Positions 1 to 6,936 of a stretch of DNA of 14,574 nt are shown here, one piece after another. Below the pieces are notes generated by a model. That model was not told where the DNA came from and ran no database searches. It saw only the letters and a program-made list of their open reading frames with translations. The position numbers and the translations under genes are program-made. Numbering within the stretch: the stretch's first letter is position 1; each line of letters opens with the position of its first letter. This DNA comes from Alienimonas sp043951915 (GTDB lineage: Bacteria > Planctomycetota > Planctomycetia > Planctomycetales > Planctomycetaceae): positions 1 through 14,574 of the forward strand of contig NZ_JBINJD010000126.1 of NCBI RefSeq assembly GCF_043951915.1. Direction: 5' to 3'.

Positions 1-56
1 CACAGAGACGCTCCCTCACGGTCGCGGCTCCACGTTTTCCCCTTACCCCTTCGGCT

Positions 57-1202
57 TCACCCCGGCCGCTCCTTCGGCAGCCCGGCCTTCCGCTTGCGGC
101 CGTTGCGGGTGCTGGGGGCGGAGACCGTGGGGGCGTCCGACCCGTTCAGCGGGTCGCCGACAGTGATCCCCTCCAGCCGGGCCGCGGCCCGGTCGGCGTA
201 GTCCCCGGACAGTTCGTATCCCAGCCAGTCGCGGCCGAGCTTCTTCGCCACCGCCGGCGTCGTCCCGGTGCCGGCGAACGGGTCCAGCACGAGGTCGTCC
301 GGGTTCGAACTGACCCGCACGATGCGGCCGAGCAACTGCTCCGGCATCTGGCAGCCGTGGAAGCCCTCGCGCTCCTTGAACGTGCCGGCGACGCGGGGGA
401 AGTACCAGGTGTTCTCCCCCGGTTGGAACCCCTCCGGCATGTCCTGCGGGCGGATGATCCACTGGGCCTCGCCCTCGGCGGCGTCGGGGCGAAACTCCGT
501 CGCCTCGCCCGGCGGCAGGAACGGGCCGTACTTCCAGGTGTCGTCCGGCAGTCGGCCGGTCGGGTTGGCCCGCGGGTCGTTGTAGACCAGCTGGCGGGCG
601 CTGGGCACGCGGACCTCCGGGTCCTCCGCGTTGAAGGTGAACTCCTTCGCGTCTTTGGTGAGATGGAAGAGGTGCGCGTGCGAGCGGGTGAACTTCCGCG
701 TGCAGTTCACGCCGAAGGTGTAGTACCAGACGACCCAGCTGCGGCAGTGAAAGCCGATCTCCCGGGTGGCGAGCACCTTCAGTTCCGCGGCGAACTCGTC
801 CCCCATCGCCAGCCAGAAGGTGCCGTGCGGCTTGAGGACGCGGTGAATCTGCTCGATCCACTCGCGGCACCAGTCCTCGTACTCCTGGGCGGACTTGCGG
901 TCGCGGTAGACGTCGTAGCTGAACCCGACGTTGAACGGCGGGTCGGCGAAGGCGAGGTCGACGCAGCCGTCCGGCAGGCTCCGCAGGTGCGGCAGGCAGT
1001 CGCCGTGCACGAGCTTGTTGCGGGGGGCCGTCTTCCGCTTGCGGACCGGCTTTGCGGCGGCGCCGTGCGGGGCGGCCGTGCGGCGGGCGGCGCCGTTCAG
1101 GACCTCCTTCTTGGAGGTTTTCGGACGGGCCGTACCGTTCGGCGCGCGGCCCTTGCGCAGGGCCGCCGCGGCGGACGGCGGAGAATCGGAACGACGGGGC
1201 AT
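57..1202 (-). CDS. Site-specific DNA methyltransferase, beta class (probably N6-adenine)
   Basis: This 381-aa protein should transfer a methyl group from S-adenosylmethionine to a base in a specific DNA site. The catalytic motif IV, DPPF, lies at residues 87-90. The AdoMet-binding motif I, DPFAGTGTT, lies near the C-terminus at 307-315. Catalytic motif before AdoMet motif is the beta-class order, and DPPF (rather than SPPY) favours N6-adenine over N4-cytosine; that is a family-based inference. The target-recognition part probably lies between them, around 160-290. Residues 1-62 are low-complexity and rich in Lys, Arg and Ala, and may add non-specific DNA binding; the last 25 residues are also basic. 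The start is the ATG at 1200-1202, with no clear Shine-Dalgarno, so a start further inside is possible. No restriction endonuclease is adjacent, so it looks like an orphan methylase. The recognition site cannot be read from the sequence. Confidence 0.92.
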   Translation of the reverse strand: MPRRSDSPPSAAAALRKGRAPNGTARPKTSKKEVLNGAARRTAAPHGAAAKPVRKRKTAPRNKLVHGDCLPHLRSLPDGCVDLAFADPPFNVGFSYDVYRDRKSAQEYEDWCREWIEQIHRVLKPHGTFWLAMGDEFAAELKVLATREIGFHCRSWVVWYYTFGVNCTRKFTRSHAHLFHLTKDAKEFTFNAEDPEVRVPSARQLVYNDPRANPTGRLPDDTWKYGPFLPPGEATEFRPDAAEGEAQWIIRPQDMPEGFQPGENTWYFPRVAGTFKEREGFHGCQMPEQLLGRIVRVSSNPDDLVLDPFAGTGTTPAVAKKLGRDWLGYELSGDYADRAAARLEGITVGDPLNGSDAPTVSAPSTRNGRKRKAGLPKERPG

Positions 1203-1419
1203 AAGCGGAGGTCATCGTAGCCGGTCCCCCCGCCCGGCGCGAACCGCGGCCGCCCGCCGGGCGCCGCCGGGCGGCGATCGGGCGGGGCCGCCGTCGGGTT
1301 GCGGGGGGTGCGAGCGACGGGGATGGTGCCCGCCGCCGGGATCTGGCGCAACCGGCCGCCCGCCCCTTCCCCGCCCTTGCGTTCGTCGCCCAGGTTCGTC
1401 GCCCCCGAGGTTCGCCGCC
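1203..1419. other. Divergent intergenic region with short direct repeats
   Basis: This 217-bp gap separates the methyltransferase (leftward) from the 82-aa gene (rightward) and must hold both promoters. No convincing -35/-10 pair is visible. The right end carries GTTCGTCGCCC at 1381-1391 and again at 1394-1404, with a weaker copy GTTCGCCGCC at 1410-1419 running up to the ATG. The third copy overlaps the likely ribosome binding site of the small gene. The repeats could be a protein binding site or slippage products in GC-rich DNA; nothing decides between these. Confidence 0.4.
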
Positions 1420-1668
1420 ATGGCCCGCCGCGTTTTCGACCCGGCCGACTACGACATCCCGCTGAGCCGGGAGGAGTTCACCGACCGCGTCGTCGAGCAG
1501 TTCCACGCCCTCTACCGCGACAGCCTGAGCATCGACGAGTTATTGCTGCACCCGTCGGAAGCGATGCACTTCTGCGACCTGGTCCGCCGCAAATTCGCCT
1601 ACTACGGCGTGCCGGACAACGTGATTCTGCGAGTGATGATCGCCCGCCGCAAAAGCGGCGGGCGGTAG
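1420..1668 (+). CDS. Small uncharacterised protein (82 aa)
   Basis: An 82-aa acidic/basic mixed protein beginning MARRVFDPADYDIP and ending RRKSGGR. The start is the ATG at 1420-1422: a GAGG at 1407-1410 sits 9 nt upstream, and the reading frame above it is low-complexity. Residues 16-75 look like a compact soluble, mostly helical domain (SREEFTDRVVEQFHAL, then SIDELLLHPSEAMHFCDLVRRKF, with a YYGVPDNVILRVMIARR end). There is no signal peptide or membrane segment. Its balanced amino-acid make-up, unlike the Arg/Ala/Pro-rich false frames around it, is why I accept it as real. I do not recognise a named family; it resembles the short conserved hypothetical proteins of planctomycetes. It diverges from the methyltransferase and converges on the kinase gene. 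Confidence 0.78.
   Translation: MARRVFDPADYDIPLSREEFTDRVVEQFHALYRDSLSIDELLLHPSEAMHFCDLVRRKFAYYGVPDNVILRVMIARRKSGGR
1641..1664 (+). repeat. Perfect 10-bp hairpin at the 3' end of the small gene
   Basis: CGCCCGCCGC at 1641-1650 and GCGGCGGGCG at 1655-1664 are exact reverse complements around an AAAA loop. The hairpin lies inside the last codons of the 82-aa gene (ARRKSGG) and ends 1 nt before its TAG. No T-run follows, so it is not a standard intrinsic terminator. It could still slow RNA polymerase or protect the 3' end, or be a by-product of Arg and Gly codons in GC-rich DNA. Confidence 0.5.
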
Positions 1669-1731
1669 CCGACCGCGACCGCCCCCTTCGCTCCCTCGCT
1701 TCGCCGTCGTCGATAAACGGCGCCCCCGGTT
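1669..1731. other. Convergent intergenic region, weak hairpin
   Basis: This 63-bp gap lies between the ends of the 82-aa gene and the kinase gene. It contains a 6-bp inverted repeat, CGCCGT at 1702-1707 and ACGGCG at 1717-1722, with a 9-nt loop. No T-run follows on either strand, so terminator function is only a possibility. Confidence 0.3.
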
Positions 1732-3555
1732 TCACTTCCGGTACTTCCACCCCGGCCAGAAGAACCCCGCGGCGGTCACGAGGCCGAACAGCAGCACGCC
1801 GGGGTCGTGCTCGCGGGGGAGGTTGCGTTCCATCCAGGCCATCAGCGGGCTGAGGGCGAACAGGGCCACGGCGGGGACGTACAGCGCTCCGGACAGCATC
1901 CCCGCTTTGGCGAAGAACACGCTGCCGGCGATCAGGCCCAGCACCGGCGACAGATAGAGCACCGGCATCTCCAGGAGCCATTCGATCGCGAACAACAAAC
2001 TGGAGGACGCCATGCTGGCGGCCCAGACGTGGGCGATCTGCCGCTCCACGAAGCTGATCGGCCCGGACCGCCGCCGCAGGGTCCAGAAGACCGCCGCCCA
2101 CGCCCCCAGCCCGGCGGTCCACATCAAGACGTAGGTCGGTCGATAATCGACGCCGTTGATCTGCAATAAATTCGTGACGAAGCAGAGCGCCACCAGCACG
2201 GCGGCGTGCCACATCCAGAGCAGGCCCCAGTTCTCCAGGATCGGGGCGTGGTGCGTCTCGCGGAAGGTGCGGTGCACCAGGTCCGTCAACCGCCCGCCGC
2301 GGGCGCTGACGGGCTCTCCCGCGAGATACGCCTCCAAATCGTCCGCCAGCGCCGCGGCGCTGGGGTAGCGGAGGTCCTGCGGCTTTTGCAGGCACTTTAA
2401 AGCGATCAATTCGAGGTCCGGGTCGGCGTCCTCGTTGAGCCGGCGGGGGCGGCGGGGCTCGTTTTCAAGCACCCGCATGACCGTCTCGGCGGGCGTCTCC
2501 CCGGAGAACGGCGGTCGGCCGGTCAGCCCGGCGTACAGGATCGCCCCCAGGGAGTAGACGTCGCTGGCCGGGCCGATCGCCTCCCGGCGGCCGGCGGCCT
2601 GCTCCGGACTCATCCACGCGGGGGTGCCGAGAATCGCCCCCGGCTGGGTCAGCGTCGGCGGGTCCGGCCCCATGCCCTCCCCGGCCTCCGCCCCCCCGCC
2701 CGCGTCCGCCGAGGCGGTTCCCGTCGCGTCGGTCGGGCCGGGAAACGGGCGCGGGGCCCGACCGGCGAGGCCGAAGTCCGTCACGAACGGCCGGCCGACG
2801 CGGTCCAGCAGGATGTTCGACGGTTTGAGGTCGCGATGCAGCACCCCGGCCCGGTGGGCGGTGTCCACCGCCCGGGCGACCGGCGCCAGCAGGGCCGCCA
2901 ACTCCCGCGGCGGGCGGGGGCCCTTGCGGAGTTCGGCGTCCAGGGTGGAGCCCTCGATCAGCCGCATGCTGAAGAACGGGGCCGTGTCGCCGCCCGGGCC
3001 GCCGTCGGGCCCGTCGAACCCGCCCACCTCGAACACCGGCACGATGTGCGGGTCGTCCAATCGGGCGGTCGCCTCGGCCTCGCGGCGAAAGCGGGCGGCG
3101 TCCTCGGGGCTGGCCAGCGCCGCCTGCCGGATCATCTTCAGCGCCACCTCCCGGCCCGGCTCGGTCTGGAAGGCCCGATAGACGACGCCCATCCCGCCGC
3201 GGCCCAACTCCTCCCGCAACTCGTACCCCGGCGGCGGCTCCGGGGCGTTCGCCCGCCGGGCCGGGGCGGGTCGCTCCGGCGGCGTGTCCCCGGCGGCCAC
3301 TGTCTCGGCAGGCTCCTCGCCCGCCCGGCGATCCGCGGCGGAGCCGTCGCCGGACGGCAGGAACGTCCGCATCAGCCCGGCGGTGTTGAACAACTCGCGC
3401 AGTTCGCCGGCGAACTCCGGATGTCGCCGACAGACCGCATCGAGATCCACCGGCCGCCCGGCCTCGGCGTCTTCCAACAACTGATCGAGCACGACGGCGA
3501 GGGCGTCGTCGTCCTCTTCAGACGGGGTCTCAGCGGCGGGGGCGGGCGAAGGCAT
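1732..3555 (-). CDS. Membrane-anchored Ser/Thr protein kinase
   Basis: A 607-aa Hanks-type kinase. Residues 17-63 form the short acidic, helical segment (GRPVDLDAVCRRHPEFAGEL) often found ahead of planctomycete kinases. The kinase domain covers about 111-413: Gly-rich loop GRGGMGVVY 118-126, ATP-binding K140, helix-C E159, catalytic loop HRDLKPSN 240-247 (D242), DFG 260-262 and SPE 316-318. All key residues are present, so it should be active. DFG to SPE spans 58 residues, longer than usual, because a Gly/Ala/Pro-rich stretch at about 265-302 enlarges the activation loop. The C-terminal 160 residues hold about six hydrophobic segments (near 445-463, 474-492, 508-527, 530-550, 555-575 and 585-601). 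This is therefore a cytoplasmic kinase on a polytopic membrane domain, without the extracellular sensor of PknB. It lies 45 bp downstream of corA on the same strand. Substrates are unknown. Confidence 0.93.
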   Translation of the reverse strand: MPSPAPAAETPSEEDDDALAVVLDQLLEDAEAGRPVDLDAVCRRHPEFAGELRELFNTAGLMRTFLPSGDGSAADRRAGEEPAETVAAGDTPPERPAPARRANAPEPPPGYELREELGRGGMGVVYRAFQTEPGREVALKMIRQAALASPEDAARFRREAEATARLDDPHIVPVFEVGGFDGPDGGPGGDTAPFFSMRLIEGSTLDAELRKGPRPPRELAALLAPVARAVDTAHRAGVLHRDLKPSNILLDRVGRPFVTDFGLAGRAPRPFPGPTDATGTASADAGGGAEAGEGMGPDPPTLTQPGAILGTPAWMSPEQAAGRREAIGPASDVYSLGAILYAGLTGRPPFSGETPAETVMRVLENEPRRPRRLNEDADPDLELIALKCLQKPQDLRYPSAAALADDLEAYLAGEPVSARGGRLTDLVHRTFRETHHAPILENWGLLWMWHAAVLVALCFVTNLLQINGVDYRPTYVLMWTAGLGAWAAVFWTLRRRSGPISFVERQIAHVWAASMASSSLLFAIEWLLEMPVLYLSPVLGLIAGSVFFAKAGMLSGALYVPAVALFALSPLMAWMERNLPREHDPGVLLFGLVTAAGFFWPGWKYRK

Positions 3556-3600
3556 CGGGATTCATCGTAGTCGCTCGGGAGCCTCACGCCCCCCGCCCGT

Positions 3601-4908
3601 CTATTCCTCCCGCCGCAGCCAGCCCATTCGCCAGAAGAAGAACAGCAGGCCGAACGCGATCGCCCCCATCAACCCCAGGGCGAACGGATAGCCGTAGGCC
3701 CACTCCAACTCCGGCATGTTATATTCGTACTTCGTATCGAAGTTCATCCCCCACAGGCCGGCTACGAAGGACAGCGGAATAAAGATCGAGCCAACGATCG
3801 TGAGCACCTTCTGAACCTCCCCGCTGCGAGTGTTCAATTGGGCGTAATGGAAGTCCCGGAGGTCGCTGCACAGTTCTCGGTAGGTTTCCGAAAGTTCCAG
3901 CAATTGCTGGGCGTGATCGTGGGCGTCTCTTAAAAACACCTGCGTGGAGCGACTGATCAACTCCCGGTCCCGCAGCAGACTGTTCGTCATCTCCCGGTGC
4001 GGCCAGAGCAGTTTCCGCACCACCAACAATTCCCCGCGGAGCCGGTGCAGCCGGCCGACGACGCCGCGGCCGGAGCGGTCGGAAATTTCGTTGTCCAACG
4101 TCTCCAGCCGGTCGCCCAGCGACTCCACGACCGGGAAGTAGCCGTCCAGCACCGCGTCGATCAGGGCGTAGAATAAATAGTCCGCCCCGCAGTCGCGGAT
4201 GCGGCCGCGTTTGCTTTTCAATCGTTCCCGCACGGGGCCGAAGCAGTCGCCGGGCTCCTCCTGAAAGGTCAGCACCCAGCCGCGACCGAGGAACAGGCTG
4301 ATCTGCTCCGTTTTGAAAATCGGCCCGTCGGCATGATCTGGGTCGGTCCGCGGGTCCGGCGGGCAGGGTTTGGCCATGTCCGCGACCACGAACAGGTGGT
4401 CGGGATATTCTTCTAATTTCGCCCGCTGGTGGGTGTGGGTGACGTCCTCCAGCTCCAACGGGTGCAACCCGAAGATCTCGCCCAGCCGGTTGAGCACGGG
4501 GGCGTCGCCCAGTCCGTCGACGTTCACCCAGGCGACGGGGTGGGCGTCGAGGAAGGCGGGGATCTCGTCGGGGGAGTCGAAGACGATCTCCGTCAGCTTG
4601 CCGTGGGTGTCCGAATTGGGGCCGTAGCCGATGCCGGTGAGGATCGGCTTGGGGGCGGTCGGGTCCGCGGCGACGGTGCCGGGAACGGTGTGCAACTCGT
4701 TGCGGGAGGAGCGTCCGCGGCGGAACGGATTGGCGAGCCGGGCCGCCGGCGGGATCGGCAATCTGGGCCTGCGCAGCCGGAATCGGCGGCCCCGACCGTC
4801 CCGGCGACCGACGGGCGGCGCGGCGTCGTCCCGCGGGGGCAAGACGGCGCCGGCGTGGCCGCCGAACGACGGGGGGGCGGCGTGGGGACTGGGCGGGGGT
4901 TCGGCCAT
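3601..4908 (-). CDS. corA: CorA-family divalent cation (Mg2+/Co2+) transporter
   Basis: A 435-aa inner-membrane channel of the CorA (2-TM-GxN) family, which forms pentamers that pass Mg2+ and related ions. The diagnostic GMN motif is at 387-389, at the end of TM1 (about 369-388) and followed by the short loop with MPEL at 398-401. TM2 is about 408-427 and the tail is basic (RMGWLRREE). Residues 85-365 form the cytoplasmic domain, including HPLELEDVTHTHQRAKLEEYP (149-169) typical of the family, and a long charged helix region. The first 70 or so residues are Pro/Arg-rich with no family counterpart. I kept the first ATG, but no Shine-Dalgarno supports it, and a TTG at codon 72 (4693-4695) is a plausible alternative start. 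It shares a 47-bp divergent region with the sulfatase and is followed by the kinase gene, probably in one transcript. Confidence 0.92.
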   Translation of the reverse strand: MAEPPPSPHAAPPSFGGHAGAVLPPRDDAAPPVGRRDGRGRRFRLRRPRLPIPPAARLANPFRRGRSSRNELHTVPGTVAADPTAPKPILTGIGYGPNSDTHGKLTEIVFDSPDEIPAFLDAHPVAWVNVDGLGDAPVLNRLGEIFGLHPLELEDVTHTHQRAKLEEYPDHLFVVADMAKPCPPDPRTDPDHADGPIFKTEQISLFLGRGWVLTFQEEPGDCFGPVRERLKSKRGRIRDCGADYLFYALIDAVLDGYFPVVESLGDRLETLDNEISDRSGRGVVGRLHRLRGELLVVRKLLWPHREMTNSLLRDRELISRSTQVFLRDAHDHAQQLLELSETYRELCSDLRDFHYAQLNTRSGEVQKVLTIVGSIFIPLSFVAGLWGMNFDTKYEYNMPELEWAYGYPFALGLMGAIAFGLLFFFWRMGWLRREE

Positions 4909-4955
4909 GCCGGCATACTGACGCCCCGCCCGCCCCTTGCCACAGCGACCGCCCC

Positions 4956-6455
4956 ATGTTCCCCGCCCCGCTGCTCGCCGCCCTTCTCGCCGCCGGGCCC
5001 GCCCCGGCGGCGGGCGCCCCCGAATCGCCCGACGTTCATTCCGAGGACGGGCGGCCTCCCAACGTCGTCTTCATCATGTGCGACGATCTGGGATGGGGCG
5101 ACCTGGGGTGCTTCGGGCAGGAGATCATCCGGACCCCGCGGCTGGACGCCCTCGCCGCGGAGGGGGCGACGCTGACGGCCCACTACAGCGGCTTCCCCGT
5201 CTGCGCCCCGGCCCGGTGCAGTCTCATGACCGGCAAGCACGCCGGGCGCTCTTATATCCGCGGCAACGGCTATCCGAAGTTCCGCGTCAAAGACCCGGAC
5301 CGCGGTCTGTTCCCCGGCCAGAACCCGATCCCGGCCGAGGCCGTCACCGTCGCGGAGCTGTTCCAACAACGCGGCTACGCCACCGCCGCCGCCGGCAAGT
5401 GGGGCCTCGGGTGGGAGGGCAGCTCCGGCGATCCGACGAAGCAGGGCTTCGACCGCTTCTTCGGCTACGTCTGCCAGTGGCACGCCCACAACCACTTCCC
5501 CCGCTTCCTCTGGGACCTCACCCCGGACCTGGCCCGGCGCGTTCCGTACCCCGGCAACGACCGCACCCTGCACGGGGAAACCTACTCCCAAGACGAGTTC
5601 TTCCGTGTCGCCGACGAGTTCGTCACGGCTCATCAAGACGAACCGTTCTTCCTCTACCTCCCGCTGGTGACCACGCACCTCTCGCTCCAGGTGCCGGAGG
5701 ACGAACCCAGCCTCGCGGAGTACCGCCGCACGATCGAGGAGGAGCCCTACAAGCACACCGCCTACCTGAAGCACCCCACCCCCCGGGCGGCCTACGCGGC
5801 GATGGTCACGCGGATCGACCGGCAGGTCGGCGAACTGCTGGACCGGCTGGACGAACTGGGGCTGACGGGGAACACGCTGGTGGTCTTCACCAGCGACAAC
5901 GGCCCCGTGTACGACCGCCTCGGCGGCGGCGACAGCGAGTACTTCAACAGCGCCGGCGGCTTCCGCGGCCGCAAGGGCAGCGTCTATGAGGGCGGGATCC
6001 GGGCGCCGCTGATCGTGCGGATGCCCGGCACGGTCCCCGCCGGCCTCACCTCCGACCGGCCCACCTACTTCGCCGATTGGCTGCCCACCCTGGCCGACCT
6101 GACCGGCGGCGGACTGCCAGAGGCCGTCGCCGGCGAGATCGACGGCGTCTCCTTCGCCCCGACGCTCCGCGGCGAATCGCAGCCGGCGCCGGAGTTCTTG
6201 TACTGGGAGTTCCCCGCCTACGGCGGCCAGCAGGCCGTGCGGGTCGGCGACTGGAAGGCCGTCCGCACCGGCCTGTCGAAAGTAAAACCCGGCGAACCGA
6301 TCGCGACGGAACTCTACAACCTCGCCGACGACCCGGCCGAAACGACCGACCTCGCCGACGCCCGCCCGGAGAAGCTCGCCGAACTCACCGCCGTGATGGA
6401 GCGGGAGCACGAACCGAGCGAACTGTTCCCGATGCGGGCGCTGGATCGGGAATGA
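4956..6455 (+). CDS. Secreted Cys-type sulfatase (arylsulfatase family, S1)
   Basis: A 499-aa formylglycine-dependent sulfatase that hydrolyses sulfate esters. The maturation motif C-x-P-x-R is C83-A-P-A-R87, followed by CSLMTGKHAG, so C83 should be turned into formylglycine by a separate enzyme not in this window. Metal-site residues are visible: D43-D44 in FIMCDDLGWGDLG, and D314-N315 in SDNG. K148 (AAGKWGLG), H241 (TTHLSL) and K340 (GRKGSVYEGGIR) match active-site positions of the family. The N-terminus (MFPAPLLAALLAAGPAPAAGA) resembles a Sec signal peptide with cleavage near residue 20, though it lacks the usual basic n-region. Planctomycetes carry many such enzymes for sulfated marine polysaccharides; the substrate cannot be told here. 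It is a lone gene with its own terminator. The start is the ATG at 4956 without a Shine-Dalgarno. Confidence 0.95.
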   Translation: MFPAPLLAALLAAGPAPAAGAPESPDVHSEDGRPPNVVFIMCDDLGWGDLGCFGQEIIRTPRLDALAAEGATLTAHYSGFPVCAPARCSLMTGKHAGRSYIRGNGYPKFRVKDPDRGLFPGQNPIPAEAVTVAELFQQRGYATAAAGKWGLGWEGSSGDPTKQGFDRFFGYVCQWHAHNHFPRFLWDLTPDLARRVPYPGNDRTLHGETYSQDEFFRVADEFVTAHQDEPFFLYLPLVTTHLSLQVPEDEPSLAEYRRTIEEEPYKHTAYLKHPTPRAAYAAMVTRIDRQVGELLDRLDELGLTGNTLVVFTSDNGPVYDRLGGGDSEYFNSAGGFRGRKGSVYEGGIRAPLIVRMPGTVPAGLTSDRPTYFADWLPTLADLTGGGLPEAVAGEIDGVSFAPTLRGESQPAPEFLYWEFPAYGGQQAVRVGDWKAVRTGLSKVKPGEPIATELYNLADDPAETTDLADARPEKLAELTAVMEREHEPSELFPMRALDRE

Positions 6456-6465
6456 GCGTCCCCGT

Positions 6466-6501
6466 AGCGTCCCGGACGCTCTCAGCGTCCGGGACGCTTT
6501 T
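6466..6501 (+). terminator. Strong Rho-independent terminator of the sulfatase gene
   Basis: AGCGTCCCGGACGCT at 6466-6480 and AGCGTCCGGGACGCT at 6484-6498 pair perfectly (15 bp) around a 3-nt CTC loop. Counting the last stem base, a TTTT run at 6498-6501 follows directly. It begins 10 nt after the sulfatase stop codon. The minus-strand sequence after the hairpin has no T-run, so it serves mainly the plus strand, although a stem this strong may also limit transcripts coming from the DUF3140 gene. Confidence 0.85.
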
Positions 6502-6515
6502 GATGCACGCCGCCC

Positions 6516-6854
6516 TCACTTCAGCGGATCGTGGCCCCAGTTCATCAGGCTGTAGCGCCAGTCGCTCTCCTTTTGGTCGGACTTCTTCTCCGGCCCCTGG
6601 GCTTTGTGCCGTTTGATATAGCCGCAGACCTTCCGCATCGCCTCGTAGTCGTCGTCGGACAGGTCGGCCTTCTTCGTCCGTTTGATGGCGACGATCCGGC
6701 GGCCCATTTCGTGGCCGGTCGATTCGCCGCCGCCGTCCTTCTGACCGACGGATTTTGACTCGTCCGTCTCGAGCCACTCCTCAAGCTCTTGGGGAGCCAG
6801 GTTCACCAGGTCGCCGAACTGCTCGTACGCGTCCTGCCGTTCGTCGTCGTTCAT
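6516..6854 (-). CDS. DUF3140 family protein
   Basis: A 112-aa soluble, charged protein. Its sequence fits DUF3140 along the whole length: an N-terminal LVNLAPQELEEWLETDESKSVG (residues 16-37), a central GRRIVAIKRTKKADLSDDDYEAMRKVCGYIKRH (51-83) and the signature end WRYSLMNWGHDPLK. Function is unknown. DUF3140 proteins are small stand-alone bacterial proteins; I know of no established activity. There is no signal peptide, membrane segment or cysteine pattern. The start is the ATG at 6852-6854, which matches the expected family length. It lies 82 bp downstream of the SDR gene on the same strand, with an inverted repeat between, so it could be the third gene of that operon or have its own promoter. 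It converges on the sulfatase. Confidence 0.88.
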   Translation of the reverse strand: MNDDERQDAYEQFGDLVNLAPQELEEWLETDESKSVGQKDGGGESTGHEMGRRIVAIKRTKKADLSDDDYEAMRKVCGYIKRHKAQGPEKKSDQKESDWRYSLMNWGHDPLK

Positions 6855-6871
6855 CGGACCAATGGTTCGTC

Positions 6872-6896
6872 GAAGGAAATGCGGGTCGTTTCCTTC
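6872..6896. repeat. 8-bp inverted repeat upstream of the DUF3140 gene
   Basis: GAAGGAAA at 6872-6879 and TTTCCTTC at 6889-6896 are exact reverse complements with a 9-nt spacer. The repeat starts 17 bp upstream of the DUF3140 start codon. It is AT-richer than its surroundings and purine/pyrimidine-biased, which makes chance from GC bias less likely. No T-run follows on the minus strand, so an operator or leader hairpin is more likely than a terminator. The binding protein is unknown. Confidence 0.45.
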
Positions 6897-6906
6897 TAGA
6901 TCCGAG

Positions 6907-6919
6907 CCCCCGCCGGGGG
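6907..6919 (-). other. Short GC hairpin after the SDR gene
   Basis: CCCCCG at 6907-6912 and CGGGGG at 6914-6919 form a 6-bp inverted repeat around one base, 17 bp after the SDR stop codon on the minus strand. No T-run follows. It may weaken read-through into the DUF3140 gene, but it is short and could be chance in such GC-rich DNA. Confidence 0.25.
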
Positions 6920-6936
6920 ATGGGCGAGCGGTCGCG

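Noticed and set aside
1..56. Possible gene end or promoter at the left edge
   Set aside because: Only 56 bp with no reading frame, hairpin or motif that can be supported.
4909..4955. Promoter boxes in the 47-bp gap between corA and the sulfatase
   Set aside because: Two promoters must be near here, but no -35/-10 pair is convincing; the promoters may overlap the coding starts.
4593..6410. A long open frame on the minus strand opposite the sulfatase
   Set aside because: The sulfatase has clear catalytic motifs across this range; the antisense frame has none and is a GC effect.
6864..6872. GGTTCGTCG as a shared regulatory word at 1393, 6864 and in the 12103 repeats
   Set aside because: The same word or its complement also occurs inside coding sequence (for example near 8827 and 12797), so chance is likely in this base composition.
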